From JAEUPI01 sp963814435 (GTDB lineage: Bacteria > Pseudomonadota > Gammaproteobacteria > Burkholderiales > Burkholderiaceae_C): DNA of 64,000 bases. Shown here piece by piece: positions 44,377-54,501 of the stretch. Location: positions 1 through 64,000 of the forward strand of contig CAWFCV010000032.1 of assembly GCA_963814435.1 (NCBI GenBank). Reading direction: 5' to 3'. How positions within the stretch are numbered: position 1 is the stretch's first letter; each line of letters starts with the position of its first letter. The notes under the pieces are model-generated. The model was not told the origin of the DNA and made no database searches. It saw only the letters and a list, made by a program, of their open reading frames with translations. The position numbers and the translations under genes are program-made.

Positions 44377-45597
44377 CTAATCCGCTTGCTTGCGCAGGAA
44401 CGCCGGGATCTCGATCTCGTCCATCCCGTTCGAGCTGAGCGCCTCGACCTTGGCCGCGGCCTGCGTGCGGTTGCTGCGCCAGACGCTGGGCGTGTTGAGC
44501 GCGCCGTAGTCGGTGGGCGTCGGCTGGCCGGCCTGTGCGTTGGGCCCGGGGTCGCCGTTCGAGCCGTGAATCGGCAGGTTGTCGGTGCCGGTGCGCAGCG
44601 CGGGGGTCGTCTGCACCACCGACAGCGGCGTCTGCACGCGCTTGGCATGCGACAGGCCGGTGGCGATCACCGTCACGCGAAGCTGGTCGCCCAGGCTCTC
44701 GTCGAACGCGGCGCCGTAGATGATGTAGGCATCGTCGGCGGCGTAACGGCGGATGCAGTTCATCGCGTTCTTGCTCTCGTTGAGCTTGAACGTCGATTCG
44801 CTGGCCGAGATCAGCACCAGCACGCCGCGTGCGCCCGACAGGTCGATGCCTTCGAGCAGCGGGCAGGCCACCGCGGCCTCGGCCGCCCGGATCGCGCGGT
44901 CGGGCCCACCGGCGACGCCGGTGCCCATCATCGCCTTGCCCGGCTCGCTCATCACCGTCTTCACGTCCTCGAAGTCGACGTTGACCAGCGCGTCCATGTG
45001 GATGATGTCGCTGATGCCGCCGACGGCATTGCGCAGCACGTCGTTGGCGTGCGCGAACGCGGCCTGCTGCGTCACGTCCTGGCCCAGCACCTCGAGCAGC
45101 TTCTCATTCAACACAACGATCAGGCTGTCGACGTTGGCCTCCAGCTCGGCGGCGCCGGCGTCGGCCTGGCGCGAGCGGCGCGGCCCTTCGAATTCGAACG
45201 GCTTGGTCACCACGCCGACGGTGAGGATGCCCATCTCCTTGGCCACGCGGGCGACGATCGGCGCCGCGCCGGTGCCGGTGCCGCCGCCCATGCCGGCGGT
45301 GATGAACACCATGTGTGCGCCCTCGAGCACCTCGCGCACGCGGTCGATCGCCTCCTCGGCCGCCAGCTTGCCCTTGTCGGGCTTGCCGCCGGCACCCAAC
45401 CCGCTGTCGCCGAGCTGGATCAGGGCCTGCGCGGTGGAGCGGTTGAGCGCCTGCGCGTCGGTGTTGGCGCAGATGAACTCGACGTTCTGCACGCCGCTGC
45501 GGATCATGTGCTCGACGGCGTTGCCGCCACCACCACCGACCCCGATCACCTTGATGCGGGTGCCCTGTGCGAATTCCTCGATCATTTCAATTGGCAT
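44377..45597 (-). CDS. ftsZ: Cell division protein FtsZ
   Basis: FtsZ is the tubulin-like GTPase that forms the division ring. The 406-residue protein has KVIGVGGGGGNAVEHM, the tubulin signature GMGGGTGTGAAP, NVDFEDVKTVM, and a linker ending in the conserved C-terminal peptide IEIPAFLRKQ that binds FtsA/ZipA. The frame is intact. Start MPIEMIEEFAQG at 45595-45597, preceded by AGGAGAT. Confidence 0.99.
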   Translation of the reverse strand: MPIEMIEEFAQGTRIKVIGVGGGGGNAVEHMIRSGVQNVEFICANTDAQALNRSTAQALIQLGDSGLGAGGKPDKGKLAAEEAIDRVREVLEGAHMVFITAGMGGGTGTGAAPIVARVAKEMGILTVGVVTKPFEFEGPRRSRQADAGAAELEANVDSLIVVLNEKLLEVLGQDVTQQAAFAHANDVLRNAVGGISDIIHMDALVNVDFEDVKTVMSEPGKAMMGTGVAGGPDRAIRAAEAAVACPLLEGIDLSGARGVLVLISASESTFKLNESKNAMNCIRRYAADDAYIIYGAAFDESLGDQLRVTVIATGLSHAKRVQTPLSVVQTTPALRTGTDNLPIHGSNGDPGPNAQAGQPTPTDYGALNTPSVWRSNRTQAAAKVEALSSNGMDEIEIPAFLRKQAD

Positions 45598-45690
45598 GTC
45601 AATCTCCTGTCGTCGTCAAGCAGTTGCCGTGGATGAACCAACCAGATCCGATGTCCTACCGATGAACCCAGAAGCCTCGTGCGGGCCCCT

Positions 45691-46923
45691 TCAAAAATTC
45701 CCCAGAAACCAGTCCTTGGCGCGGCCGAACAGGGTCTGCACCGACCCGGCCTGCAACGCCGCCTTCTGGCCGCGCAAACGCGCGATCCGTGCTTCCTCGA
45801 GCAGCCCCATGACGGTGGCCGACCGGGGGTTGGCCACCATGTCGTAGAGCGCGCCCGAATAGGTGGGGATGCCCTTGCGCACGGGCTTCAAGAAGATGTC
45901 CTCGCCGAGCTCGACCATGCCCGGCATCACCGCGGTGCCGCCGGTGATCACGATGCCCGAGGACAGCAGCTCCTCGTAGCCCGATTCGCGGATCACCTGG
46001 TGCACCAGCGAGTAGATTTCCTCGACGCGCGGCTCGATCACGCCGGCCAGCGCCTGACGGCTGAGCAGGCGCGGCGCGCGGTCGCCCAGGCCCGGCACCT
46101 CCACCTGCGCCTGCGGGTCGGCCAGCAGCTGCTTGGCCACGCCGTGCTCGACCTTGATCTCCTCGGCGTCCTTGGTCGGCGTGCGCAGCGCCATCGCGAT
46201 GTCGCTGGTGATCAGGTCGCCGGCGATCGGGATCACCGCGGTGTGGCGAATCGAGCCGTCGGTGAAGATCGCCACGTCGGTGGTGCCGGCGCCGATGTCG
46301 ACCAGCGCGACGCCGAGGTCCTTCTCGTCGGCCGTCAGCACCGCGAGCGACGACGCGCTCGGGTTCAGCACCAGCTGCTCGACCTCCAGGCCGCAGCGGC
46401 GCACGCACTTCAGGATGTTCTCGGCAGCGCTCTGGGCGCCGGTGACGATGTGCACCTTCACCTCGAGCCGGCTGCCGCTCATGCCGATCGGCTCCTTCAC
46501 CTCGTGGCCGTCGATCACGAACTCCTGCGGCTCCACCAGCAGCAGCCGCTGGTCGTTCGGGATGTTGATGGCCTTGGCCGTCTCGACCACGCGCGCCACG
46601 TCGACCGGCGTGACCTCGCGGTTGTCGCGCACGATCACCATGCCGGTGGAATTCTGGCCGCGGATGTGGCTGCCGGTGATGCCGGTGTACACGCGCTCGA
46701 TCTTGCAGGCGGCCATCATCTCGGCCTCGCGCACCGCCTGCTGGATGCTCTGCACGGTGGCGTCGATGTTGACGACGACGCCGCGTTTCAGGCCATGCGA
46801 CGCGGCCACGCCCAGGCCGGCCAGGCGCAATTCGCTGCCGGGCAGCACCTCGGCCACCACGCACATCACCTTGGCCGTGCCGATGTCCAGGCCGACGATG
46901 AGATCCTTGAATTCCTTGGCCAT
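45691..46923 (-). CDS. ftsA: Cell division protein FtsA
   Basis: FtsA is the actin-like ATPase that ties FtsZ to the membrane. The 410-residue protein has LIVGLDIGTAKVMCVVAEV (phosphate 1), the ALVDIGAGTTDVAIF block (phosphate 2) and GIVITGGTAVMPGM (adenosine). It ends with the membrane amphipathic helix QTLFGRAKDWFLGNF. Order and spacing relative to ftsQ and ftsZ are standard. Confidence 0.99.
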   Translation of the reverse strand: MAKEFKDLIVGLDIGTAKVMCVVAEVLPGSELRLAGLGVAASHGLKRGVVVNIDATVQSIQQAVREAEMMAACKIERVYTGITGSHIRGQNSTGMVIVRDNREVTPVDVARVVETAKAINIPNDQRLLLVEPQEFVIDGHEVKEPIGMSGSRLEVKVHIVTGAQSAAENILKCVRRCGLEVEQLVLNPSASSLAVLTADEKDLGVALVDIGAGTTDVAIFTDGSIRHTAVIPIAGDLITSDIAMALRTPTKDAEEIKVEHGVAKQLLADPQAQVEVPGLGDRAPRLLSRQALAGVIEPRVEEIYSLVHQVIRESGYEELLSSGIVITGGTAVMPGMVELGEDIFLKPVRKGIPTYSGALYDMVANPRSATVMGLLEEARIARLRGQKAALQAGSVQTLFGRAKDWFLGNF

Positions 46924-46939
46924 CTTGTTCTCGTGTCCT

Positions 46940-47734
46940 TCAGTTCGCGCCGTTCCTGCCAGCGGCGCCCTGGGTCGTCACGCCCTTGAGCCGCAGCGCA
47001 TAACCATCGGGATGCCGCAGGTCGGCGCGCTGCAGCGGCCGCTGGTAGGCCGACTGCACTTGCGGCAACGTGCGCACGAATGCCGCGGCGCGCGACGCCA
47101 ACTCGGCCGGCTCGCCGCGGCCGAGCTCGATCACCGCGCCATCGGCCAGCACCACGCGCCACGAGCCACGCCCCGACAAGCGCAGCGTGACGATCGTGTT
47201 GTCCAGCGGCTTCAACACCGGCACCAGCGCGCGATAGGTCGCCAGCGCACGCGCCGAACTGCCGCGCGGCCCCGCCAGGCGCGGCAGGTCCTCGTCCTCC
47301 ACCTCACCGAGGTTGGCTTCGAACATCTCGCCGTAGGTGTTGACCAGCTTGTCGTTGCCGTCGTCGCTGGCCCACAGCGCAGCGGTCTTGTGCTCTTCGA
47401 GGCGCACCGCCAGGTGGTCGGGCCAGACGCGACGCACGACCGCGCGGCGCACCCAGGGCACGGCCTCGAAGCTGGCGCGCGCCCGCTCCAGATCGAGCGT
47501 GAAGAAGCTGCCCGACAGCCTGGGCGCCACCTGGGCGCGCAAGCTGCCCACGGTGTGGTGCGCGAGTTCGCCTTCGAGCGTGATGCCGCGCACGGTGAAC
47601 AACGGCAGCCGCGCCAGCCACCACATCGCACCCACCAGCAAGGCCAGCGACACCACGGTGATCAGCGCGTTGGCGCCGGCCAGCGTCAGGCGCACGTCCG
47701 CCGGAAGCGGGCTCAGGGCAGCGGCACGGGCCAT
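46940..47734 (-). CDS. ftsQ: Cell division protein FtsQ
   Basis: This bitopic divisome protein of 264 residues has a short cytoplasmic N-terminus, a transmembrane helix (NALITVVSLALLVGAMWWLA, about residues 20-40), a POTRA domain (LFTVRGITLEGELAH to about 120) and a beta domain ending in QVQSAYQRPLQRADLRHPDG. It bridges FtsA and FtsBL in the periplasm. It starts 4 bp after the ddl stop. Confidence 0.97.
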   Translation of the reverse strand: MARAAALSPLPADVRLTLAGANALITVVSLALLVGAMWWLARLPLFTVRGITLEGELAHHTVGSLRAQVAPRLSGSFFTLDLERARASFEAVPWVRRAVVRRVWPDHLAVRLEEHKTAALWASDDGNDKLVNTYGEMFEANLGEVEDEDLPRLAGPRGSSARALATYRALVPVLKPLDNTIVTLRLSGRGSWRVVLADGAVIELGRGEPAELASRAAAFVRTLPQVQSAYQRPLQRADLRHPDGYALRLKGVTTQGAAGRNGAN

Positions 47735-48675
47735 CGCCTCAGGCCCTTTCCGCCGGCGAAGCCGGCGAATCCAGACGTGCCTCGGCCAGCAGCATCAGGC
47801 ACAGTTGCTCGTAGCCGATGCCGGCAGCCTTGGCCGACATCGGCACCAGCGAATGGCCGGTCATGCCGGGCGAGGTGTTCATCTCCAGCAGGAACGGCTT
47901 GCGGTCGCTCGCGCGCACCATCAGGTCGGCACGACCCCAGCCGCGACAGTCGAGCGCACGATAGGCTGCCAGCACGATGCGCTGGATCTCGGCTTCCTCG
48001 GCCGCCGGCAGTCCGCTGGGCACGTGGTAGTGCACCTCGTCGGTGAAGTACTTGTTCTGGTAGTCGTACTTGCCTTCGGGCGCGGCGATGCGCACCACCG
48101 GCAGGGCCCGCGCGGCAGCGCCCTCGCCGATCACCGGGCAGGTGACCTCGGGGCCTTCGATGAACTCCTCGCACAGCACGTCCGGGTCGTAGCGCGCGGC
48201 CAGCTGCACGGCGTCCTGCATCTGCGAGTAGCCGATGACCTTGGTGACGCCGATCGACGAGCCCTCGCGCGGCGGCTTCACGATCAGCGGCAGGCCGAGC
48301 TCGTCGGGCACCGTGCGCACGCGTTCGCGCGCCTGGTCGTCGCCGGCTGCAGCCGCACCCAGCGCGGCGTCGGCAGACCCTCGGCCAGCCAGACGCGCTT
48401 GGTCATCACCTTGTCGAGCGCGATCGCCGAAGCCATCACGCCCGAGCCGGTGTAGGCGATGCCGAGCAGCTCGAGCGCCCCCTGCACCGTGCCGTCCTCG
48501 CCATGGCGGCCGTGCAGCGCGATGAAGCAGCGCTGGAAGCCCTCCAGCTTGAGTGCCGACAGGTCGCGCTCGGCCGGGTCGAAGGCGTGGGCGTCGACGC
48601 CCGACGCGCGCAACGCGGCCAGCACGCCGTGGCCCGACAGCAGCGAGATCGCGCGTTCGGCCGAGGTGCCGCCCA

Positions 48676-50132
<1,457 letters not shown>

Positions 50133-50136
<4 letters not shown>

Positions 50137-50219
50137 GCGCGGCCTCCGCAGGCCACGAGCCGCTTCATCGGCACTCGTCGATGCTCGATGAAGTGAATGC
50201 GCTTGACGGCGTGTTTCAT
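50133..50219 (-). CDS. Bridging mini-ORF 2 before murC: copy of the MurC N-terminus (28 codons)
   Basis: Starts MKHAVKRIHFI, identical to MurC, then runs EHRRVPMKRLVACGG and ends in TGA overlapping the murC ATG (GCATGAAG). Tandem unit of 83 bp. The second half of the unit holds two palindromes on the plus strand, GGCCTCCGCAGGCC and CATCGGCACTCGTCGATG. Confidence 0.5.
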
Positions 50220-50302
50220 GCGTCGCCTCCGCAGACCACGAGCCGCTTCATCGGCACTCGTCGATGCTCGATGAAGTGGCAGCGCTTGACGGCGTGTTTC
50301 AT
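50216..50302 (-). CDS. Bridging mini-ORF 1 after murG: copy of the MurC N-terminus (28 codons)
   Basis: The ATG (50300-50302) overlaps the murG stop as ATGA, the overlap expected for the original murG-murC junction. It encodes MKHAVKRCHFIEHRRVPMKR and a CGG-rich end, and its TGA overlaps the next copy's ATG. It differs from mini-ORF 2 by only a few bases. Confidence 0.5.
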   Translation of the reverse strand: MKHAVKRCHFIEHRRVPMKRLVVCGGDA

Positions 50303-51379
50303 GCGCGCACCAGCTTCTCGATCTGATCGGCGACGCGAGCAGCCGCGTGCGGCTTGGCCAGCGCTCGCGCGCGCTCGGCCATCTGGCGCAGCGCGTCGCG
50401 ATCGACGCTCGCCAGCAGCTGCGCCAGCGACTCGGCATCGAACTGCGCCTGCGGCAGGTGCCGCGCGGCGCCGTGCCGGGCCATGAATTCGGCGTTGTCA
50501 CGCTGGTGCGAGGTGGTCGACACCATCAGCGGCACCAGCACGCTGGCCACGCCGGCCGCGCAGAGCTCGCTGACCGTGATCGCGCCGGCGCGGCAGACGA
50601 TCAGGTCGCACGCGGCCAGCCGCGCCGGCATGTCGTCGATGAACGGCACGACCTCAGCGTCGACGCCGGCGCTGGCATAGGCCGCGCGCACCGACTCGAG
50701 GTGCGCGACCCCGCTCTGGTGCACGATGCGCGGCCGCCGGTCGGTCGGCAGCTGTGCCACCGCCGCCGGCACGGTCTGGTTGAGCACCCGGGCACCCAGG
50801 CTGCCGCCGACGACCAGCAACGCCAGCGGTCCGCTGCGGCCCTGGAAGCGCGCGGCGGGTACAGCCAGTGCTTCGATTTCGCTGCGCACCGGGTTGCCGG
50901 TGACCACCGCGTGCCGGGTCTTCGCGGCTGCTTCGCCGTCGAAGCCGAAGGCCACCGCGTCGGCCACTGGCAGCAATGAACGCGTCGAAAGCAGCAGCGA
51001 CGCATCGGCATTCACCAGCACGAGCGGCTTGCCCAGCAGCGACGCCATCAGGCCACCGGGAAAACACACGTAGCCGCCCATGCCGAGCACCGCATCGGCA
51101 CTGCGGCGGCGCAGGATGCGAAAGGCATCCCAGAACGCCTTCAGCAGCCGCAGGCCGCCAGTCAGCGCGCCCAGTCACGCCCTTGCCGCGCAAGCCGGCG
51201 AACCCGATCGTGTCCAGCGCGATGCCGGTCGGCGGCACGAGGCGGTTCTCCATGCCGCTGCGCGTGCCGAGCCAGCTGACGCTCCAGCCACGGCGCTGCA
51301 CCTCGCGCGCGACCGCGAGCCCCGGAAAGATGTGGCCGCCGGTGCCGGCCGCCATGATGACGAGATGGCGGCCGGTCAT
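50299..51379 (-). CDS. murG: Lipid II synthase MurG, one frameshift near 51172
   Basis: MurG transfers GlcNAc to lipid I. The N-terminus reads HLVIMAAGTGGHIFPGLAVA; one extra G near 51172 shifts the frame, and the corrected reading continues LRLLKAFWDAFRILRRR then VLGMGGYVCFPGGLMASLLG. Later blocks are LLVVGGSLGARVLNQTVP, CDLIVCRAGAITVSEL and PLMVSTTSHQRDNAEFM. The usual HEQN loop is replaced by VNADASLLLS. The ATG 51377-51379 overlaps the stop of the mini-ORF after ftsW. Confidence 0.95.
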
Positions 51380-51534
51380 GTACGGCCTCCTCGCATCAGC
51401 TGCCTGTTTTGGCTTCGGCACGCGCGCTGCGCGCGCTTCACGTCGCTGCGCGACGTGAGCCTGCGCCGAAATCGCCACGCCGCGCGTTGCACGCGCGTCC
51501 GCACGCTCGCGCTGCGCGCGATCGTGCGGCTCAT
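51376..51534 (-). CDS. Bridging mini-ORF between ftsW and murG with a copied FtsW C-terminus (52 codons)
   Basis: The ATG (51532-51534) overlaps the ftsW stop and the TGA (51376-51378) overlaps the murG ATG. The peptide starts MSRTIARSASVRTR and ends SQNRQLMRGGRT, a copy of the FtsW end SENRQLMRGGRA. Between them is a palindromic element (plus strand CACGTCGCTGCGCGACGTG near 51440-51458) that is related to the one in the ruvC leader. Confidence 0.5.
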   Translation of the reverse strand: MSRTIARSASVRTRVQRAAWRFRRRLTSRSDVKRAQRACRSQNRQLMRGGRT

Positions 51535-52778
51535 GCGCGACCTCCGCGCATGAGCTGGCGATTTTCACTGTCCACCCGCACCACGATCGCCAGCGCCACC
51601 AGGTTCATCAGCAGCGCCGAGCCGCCGTAGCTCAGCAGCGGCAGCGTCAGCCCCTTGGTGGGCAGCACGCCGAGGTTCACGCCCATGTTGATGAAGGCCT
51701 GGCCGCCCATCCAGATGCCGATACCCTGGCACATCAGGCCGGCGAACACGCGGTCGAGCGCGATCGCCTGGCGGCCGATCACGAAGATGCGGCGGGTGAT
51801 CCAGAAAAAGGCCACGATCACCAGCGCAACGCCGATGAAGCCGAGTTCCTCGCCGATCACCGCGAGCAGGAAGTCGGTGTGCGCCTCGGGCAGGTAGTGC
51901 AGTTTCTCGACACTCGAGCCCAGGCCCTGTCCGAACAGCTCGCCGCGGCCGAAGGCGATCAACGAGTGCGTCAGCTGGTAGGCCCTGCCCTGCGCGTAGG
52001 CCGGGTTCCACGGGTCGAGGTAGGCGAAGATGCGATCGGCGCGCCACGGGCTCAGCATGATCATCAGCACGAAGGCGGCCACCAGCACGCAGCTGACCAG
52101 CAGGAACATGCGGCCGTTGACGCCGCCGAGAAACAGGATGCCGAGCGCGATGGCGGCGATGACCATGAACGCGCCCATGTCGGGCTCGGCCAGCAGCAGC
52201 AGGCCGATGATGGCCAGCGCCACGGCCATGGGCCATACCGCCTGGACGAAGTTCTCCTTCACGTCCATCTTGCGCACCATGTAGCTGGCCGCATACATGC
52301 AGATCGCCAGCTTGGCCAGCTCGCTCGGCTGGAAGCTCATGAAGCCGAGCGGGATCCAGCGCCGCGCACCGTTGACGCCCTTGCCGATCTGCGGGATCAG
52401 CACCAGCGCCAGCAGCACCAGCGCGGCGACGAACAGCCACGGCCCCCACTTCTCCCACAGGTTGATCGGCACCTGCAGCGTGAGCAGCGCGGCGACCAGC
52501 GCGATGCCGATGAACAACGCGTGGCGGATCAGGAAGTGCGTCGGCGCATAACGCGCGAACTTCGGGTTGTCGGGCATCGCCACGCTGGCCGAGTACACCA
52601 TCACCAGGCCGAAGGCGAGCAGCGCGATCACCAGCCACACCAGGCCTTGATCGAAACCGGCGATGCGCACCGGCCGACCCGACACCAGGCTGTCGCGCAC
52701 CGGCAGCTTGGGCACGCGCGTGACGTTCCAGCGCTGCAGCAGCGATTGCAGGCCGAAGCGGGACAGGGCGGCCTTCAT
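51531..52778 (-). CDS. ftsW: Lipid II polymerase FtsW (SEDS family)
   Basis: The 415-residue integral membrane protein has ten predicted helices. SEDS landmarks are VMVYSASVAMPDNPKFAR in the first periplasmic loop, LQPSELAKLA-like SFQPSELAKLAICMYAASY, and GGQAFINMGVNLGVLPTKG before the last helices. It polymerises glycan strands at the septum with FtsI. I chose the ATG at 52776-52778 because the TGA of the bridging mini-ORF overlaps it; longer upstream reading lies in repeat DNA. Confidence 0.97.
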   Translation of the reverse strand: MKAALSRFGLQSLLQRWNVTRVPKLPVRDSLVSGRPVRIAGFDQGLVWLVIALLAFGLVMVYSASVAMPDNPKFARYAPTHFLIRHALFIGIALVAALLTLQVPINLWEKWGPWLFVAALVLLALVLIPQIGKGVNGARRWIPLGFMSFQPSELAKLAICMYAASYMVRKMDVKENFVQAVWPMAVALAIIGLLLLAEPDMGAFMVIAAIALGILFLGGVNGRMFLLVSCVLVAAFVLMIMLSPWRADRIFAYLDPWNPAYAQGRAYQLTHSLIAFGRGELFGQGLGSSVEKLHYLPEAHTDFLLAVIGEELGFIGVALVIVAFFWITRRIFVIGRQAIALDRVFAGLMCQGIGIWMGGQAFINMGVNLGVLPTKGLTLPLLSYGGSALLMNLVALAIVVRVDSENRQLMRGGRA

Positions 52779-52861
52779 GCCAGGGCTCCCGCCGGGCCGC
52801 CCCAAGGGAGCCCTGCGCCCCCGCGGGGGGCAGCGAACGTTGTGAGCGTGGGGGCTGTCAT
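52775..52861 (-). CDS. Bridging mini-ORF between murD and ftsW with a copied MurD end (28 codons)
   Basis: The ATG (52859-52861) overlaps the murD stop; the TGA (52775-52777) overlaps the ftsW ATG. A perfect 15-bp direct repeat (TCATGCCAGGGCTCC on the plus strand, 52775-52789 and 52858-52872) flanks the insert, so the mini-ORF ends with the same GALA as MurD. Inside is CCCCCCGCGGGGG (palindrome). Peptide start MTAPTLTTFAAPRGGAG. Confidence 0.5.
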   Translation of the reverse strand: MTAPTLTTFAAPRGGAGLPWGGPAGALA

Positions 52862-54501
52862 GCCAGGGCTCCACCGCGTTCGGCGGCCAGATCCTGCACG
52901 GCCTGCACGAACACCTCGGCGCGATGCGCGTAGTTGCGGAACATGTCCAGGCTGGCACAGGCCGGGCTCAGCAGCACGGCGTCGCCCGGCTGGGCCTGCT
53001 CGAAGCACCAGCGCACGGCGGCGGGCAGGTCGTCGTGGTGCTGCAGCGCGACGCCGGTGCCGGCGAGCGCCACACCGATCGCCGGGCCGTCGCGGCCGAT
53101 CAGCGCGGCCGCACGCGCATGCCGCTGCATCGGCGCGACCAGCGGCGAGAAGTCCTGGCCCTTGCCGTCGCCGCCGAGGATCACCACCAGCCGCGACGGC
53201 GCGCGGTCGGCACCCAGGCCGTTGAGCGCCGCGACGGTGGCCCCGACGTTGGTGCCCTTGCTGTCGTCGAAGGCCTCGACCTCGCCGATGCGGCCCACCG
53301 GCTGCACGCGGTGCGCCTCGCCGGCATAGTCGCGCAGGCCGTGCAGCATCGGCCCCAGCGGGCAGCCGATGGCGCAGGCCAGGGCCAACGCCGCCAGCGC
53401 GTTGGCGGCGTTGTGGCGGCCGCGCACGCGCAGCGCATCGGCCGGCATCAGGCGCTGCAGGTGCAGCTCGACCGGCTCGTCCTTGCGGCGGCGCCGTCCG
53501 CCGGGCCGCCCCAAGGACGGCGCACCCCCTTGGGGGGCGGTCGTCGCTTGCGACGGCCTGGGGGCCCAATACTCGCCCTCTTCGTCGGGCATCGCGCGCA
53601 CCAGCCAGGCCATGCCGTTCTCATTCACCAGCCCGAAGTCGCCCGGCGCCGCCGGCGCGTCGAGGCCGAAGCGCACCACCTGGCGCGGCACCGGCTTCGG
53701 CGCGCGCGCCTTCGTCGGCTTCGCCGCGGTCAGCGTGGTCGCGATGGCCTCGACCTGCGGGTCGTCGCGGTTGATGATGGCGATGGTGCGCTCGCCGAAG
53801 ACGCGCGCCTTGGCGGCGGCATAGGCGGTCATGTCGCCGTGCCAGTCGAGATGGTCCTGCGTCAGGTTGAGGACGGTGGCCGCGCTCGGCTCGAAGCCGC
53901 GCACGCCATCGAGCTGGAAGCTCGAGAGCTCCAGCACCCACACCTGCGGCAACATGCCTTCGTCCAGCACACGCGTCAGCGTGTCGAGCATCGTCGGCCC
54001 GATGTTGCCGGCGGCGACCACGCTGCGCCCGGCGCGCTCGACCAGCACCGCTTCGTCATCGCGGTGGTGGTGGTCTTGCCGTTGGTGCCGGTCACCGCCA
54101 ACAGCTGGGGCGTGTAGTCGCGTTCGGTGCGCAGCGTGTCGAGCGCCTGCACGAACAGGTCCAGCTCGCCGGCCACGACCACGCCGGCCGAGCGTGCCCA
54201 GTCGCAGCGCCGGCGCGATGCGCGGGTCCTTCGGTCCGAGGCCGGGGCTCTTCAGCAGCAGTTGCACGCCTTGCAGCTGCGCCGCATCGAGCGCGCCCGT
54301 CAGCACCTGAGCTGCCGGCACCTGCTCGCGCAGCGCGGCCCGCTGCGGCGGCGCCTCGCGCGAATCCCACACCCGCACCTGGGCACCGCAACGCGCGCAC
54401 CAGCGCGCCATCGCCAGGCCCGACTCGCCGAGGCCGAGCACCAGCACCTGTTGATCGCGCAGAGAAGGGGAGGCGCCGAAGGCGCTACGGGGGTGGGTCA
54501 T
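52858..54501 (-). CDS. murD: UDP-N-acetylmuramoylalanine--D-glutamate ligase, two frameshifts and an in-frame repeat insertion
   Basis: MurD adds D-Glu. Blocks seen: VLVLGLGESGLAMARWCAR; after a shift near 54200, VVVAGELDLFVQALD and LLAVTGTNGKTTTTAMT; after a second shift near 54060, SVVAAGNIGPTMLDTL, then LSSFQLDGVRGF, LRVRGRHNAANALAALALA and DDSKGTNVGATVAAL. Both shifts look like one-base errors. The first 13 codons (MTHPRSAFGASPS) are repeat-derived, and about 26 codons near residue 290 (APRPSQATTAPQGGAPSLG) come from an inserted repeat. The ATG overlaps the mraY stop. Confidence 0.93.
   Translation of the reverse strand: MTHPRSAFGASPSLRDQQVLVLGLGESGLAMARWCARCGAQVRVWDSREAPPQRAALREQVPAAQVLTGALDAAQLQGVQLLLKSPGLGPKDPRIAPALRLGTLGRRGRGRRAGPVRAGARHAAHRTRLHAPAVGGDRHQRQDHHHRDDEAVLVERAGRSVVAAGNIGPTMLDTLTRVLDEGMLPQVWVLELSSFQLDGVRGFEPSAATVLNLTQDHLDWHGDMTAYAAAKARVFGERTIAIINRDDPQVEAIATTLTAAKPTKARAPKPVPRQVVRFGLDAPAAPGDFGLVNENGMAWLVRAMPDEEGEYWAPRPSQATTAPQGGAPSLGRPGGRRRRKDEPVELHLQRLMPADALRVRGRHNAANALAALALACAIGCPLGPMLHGLRDYAGEAHRVQPVGRIGEVEAFDDSKGTNVGATVAALNGLGADRAPSRLVVILGGDGKGQDFSPLVAPMQRHARAAALIGRDGPAIGVALAGTGVALQHHDDLPAAVRWCFEQAQPGDAVLLSPACASLDMFRNYAHRAEVFVQAVQDLAAERGGALA
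53490..53568 (+). repeat. Repeat unit inserted in frame inside murD
   Basis: On the plus strand: GCCGGGCCGCCCCAAGGACG, then CCCCCTTGGGGGG, then GTCGTCGCTTGCGACGGCC and TGGGGGCC. The same block order is seen between the acyltransferase and cdsA genes and in the murD-ftsW linker. Length is about 78 bp (26 codons), so the murD frame stays open. It falls in a loop region between the middle and C-terminal domains. Confidence 0.7.
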
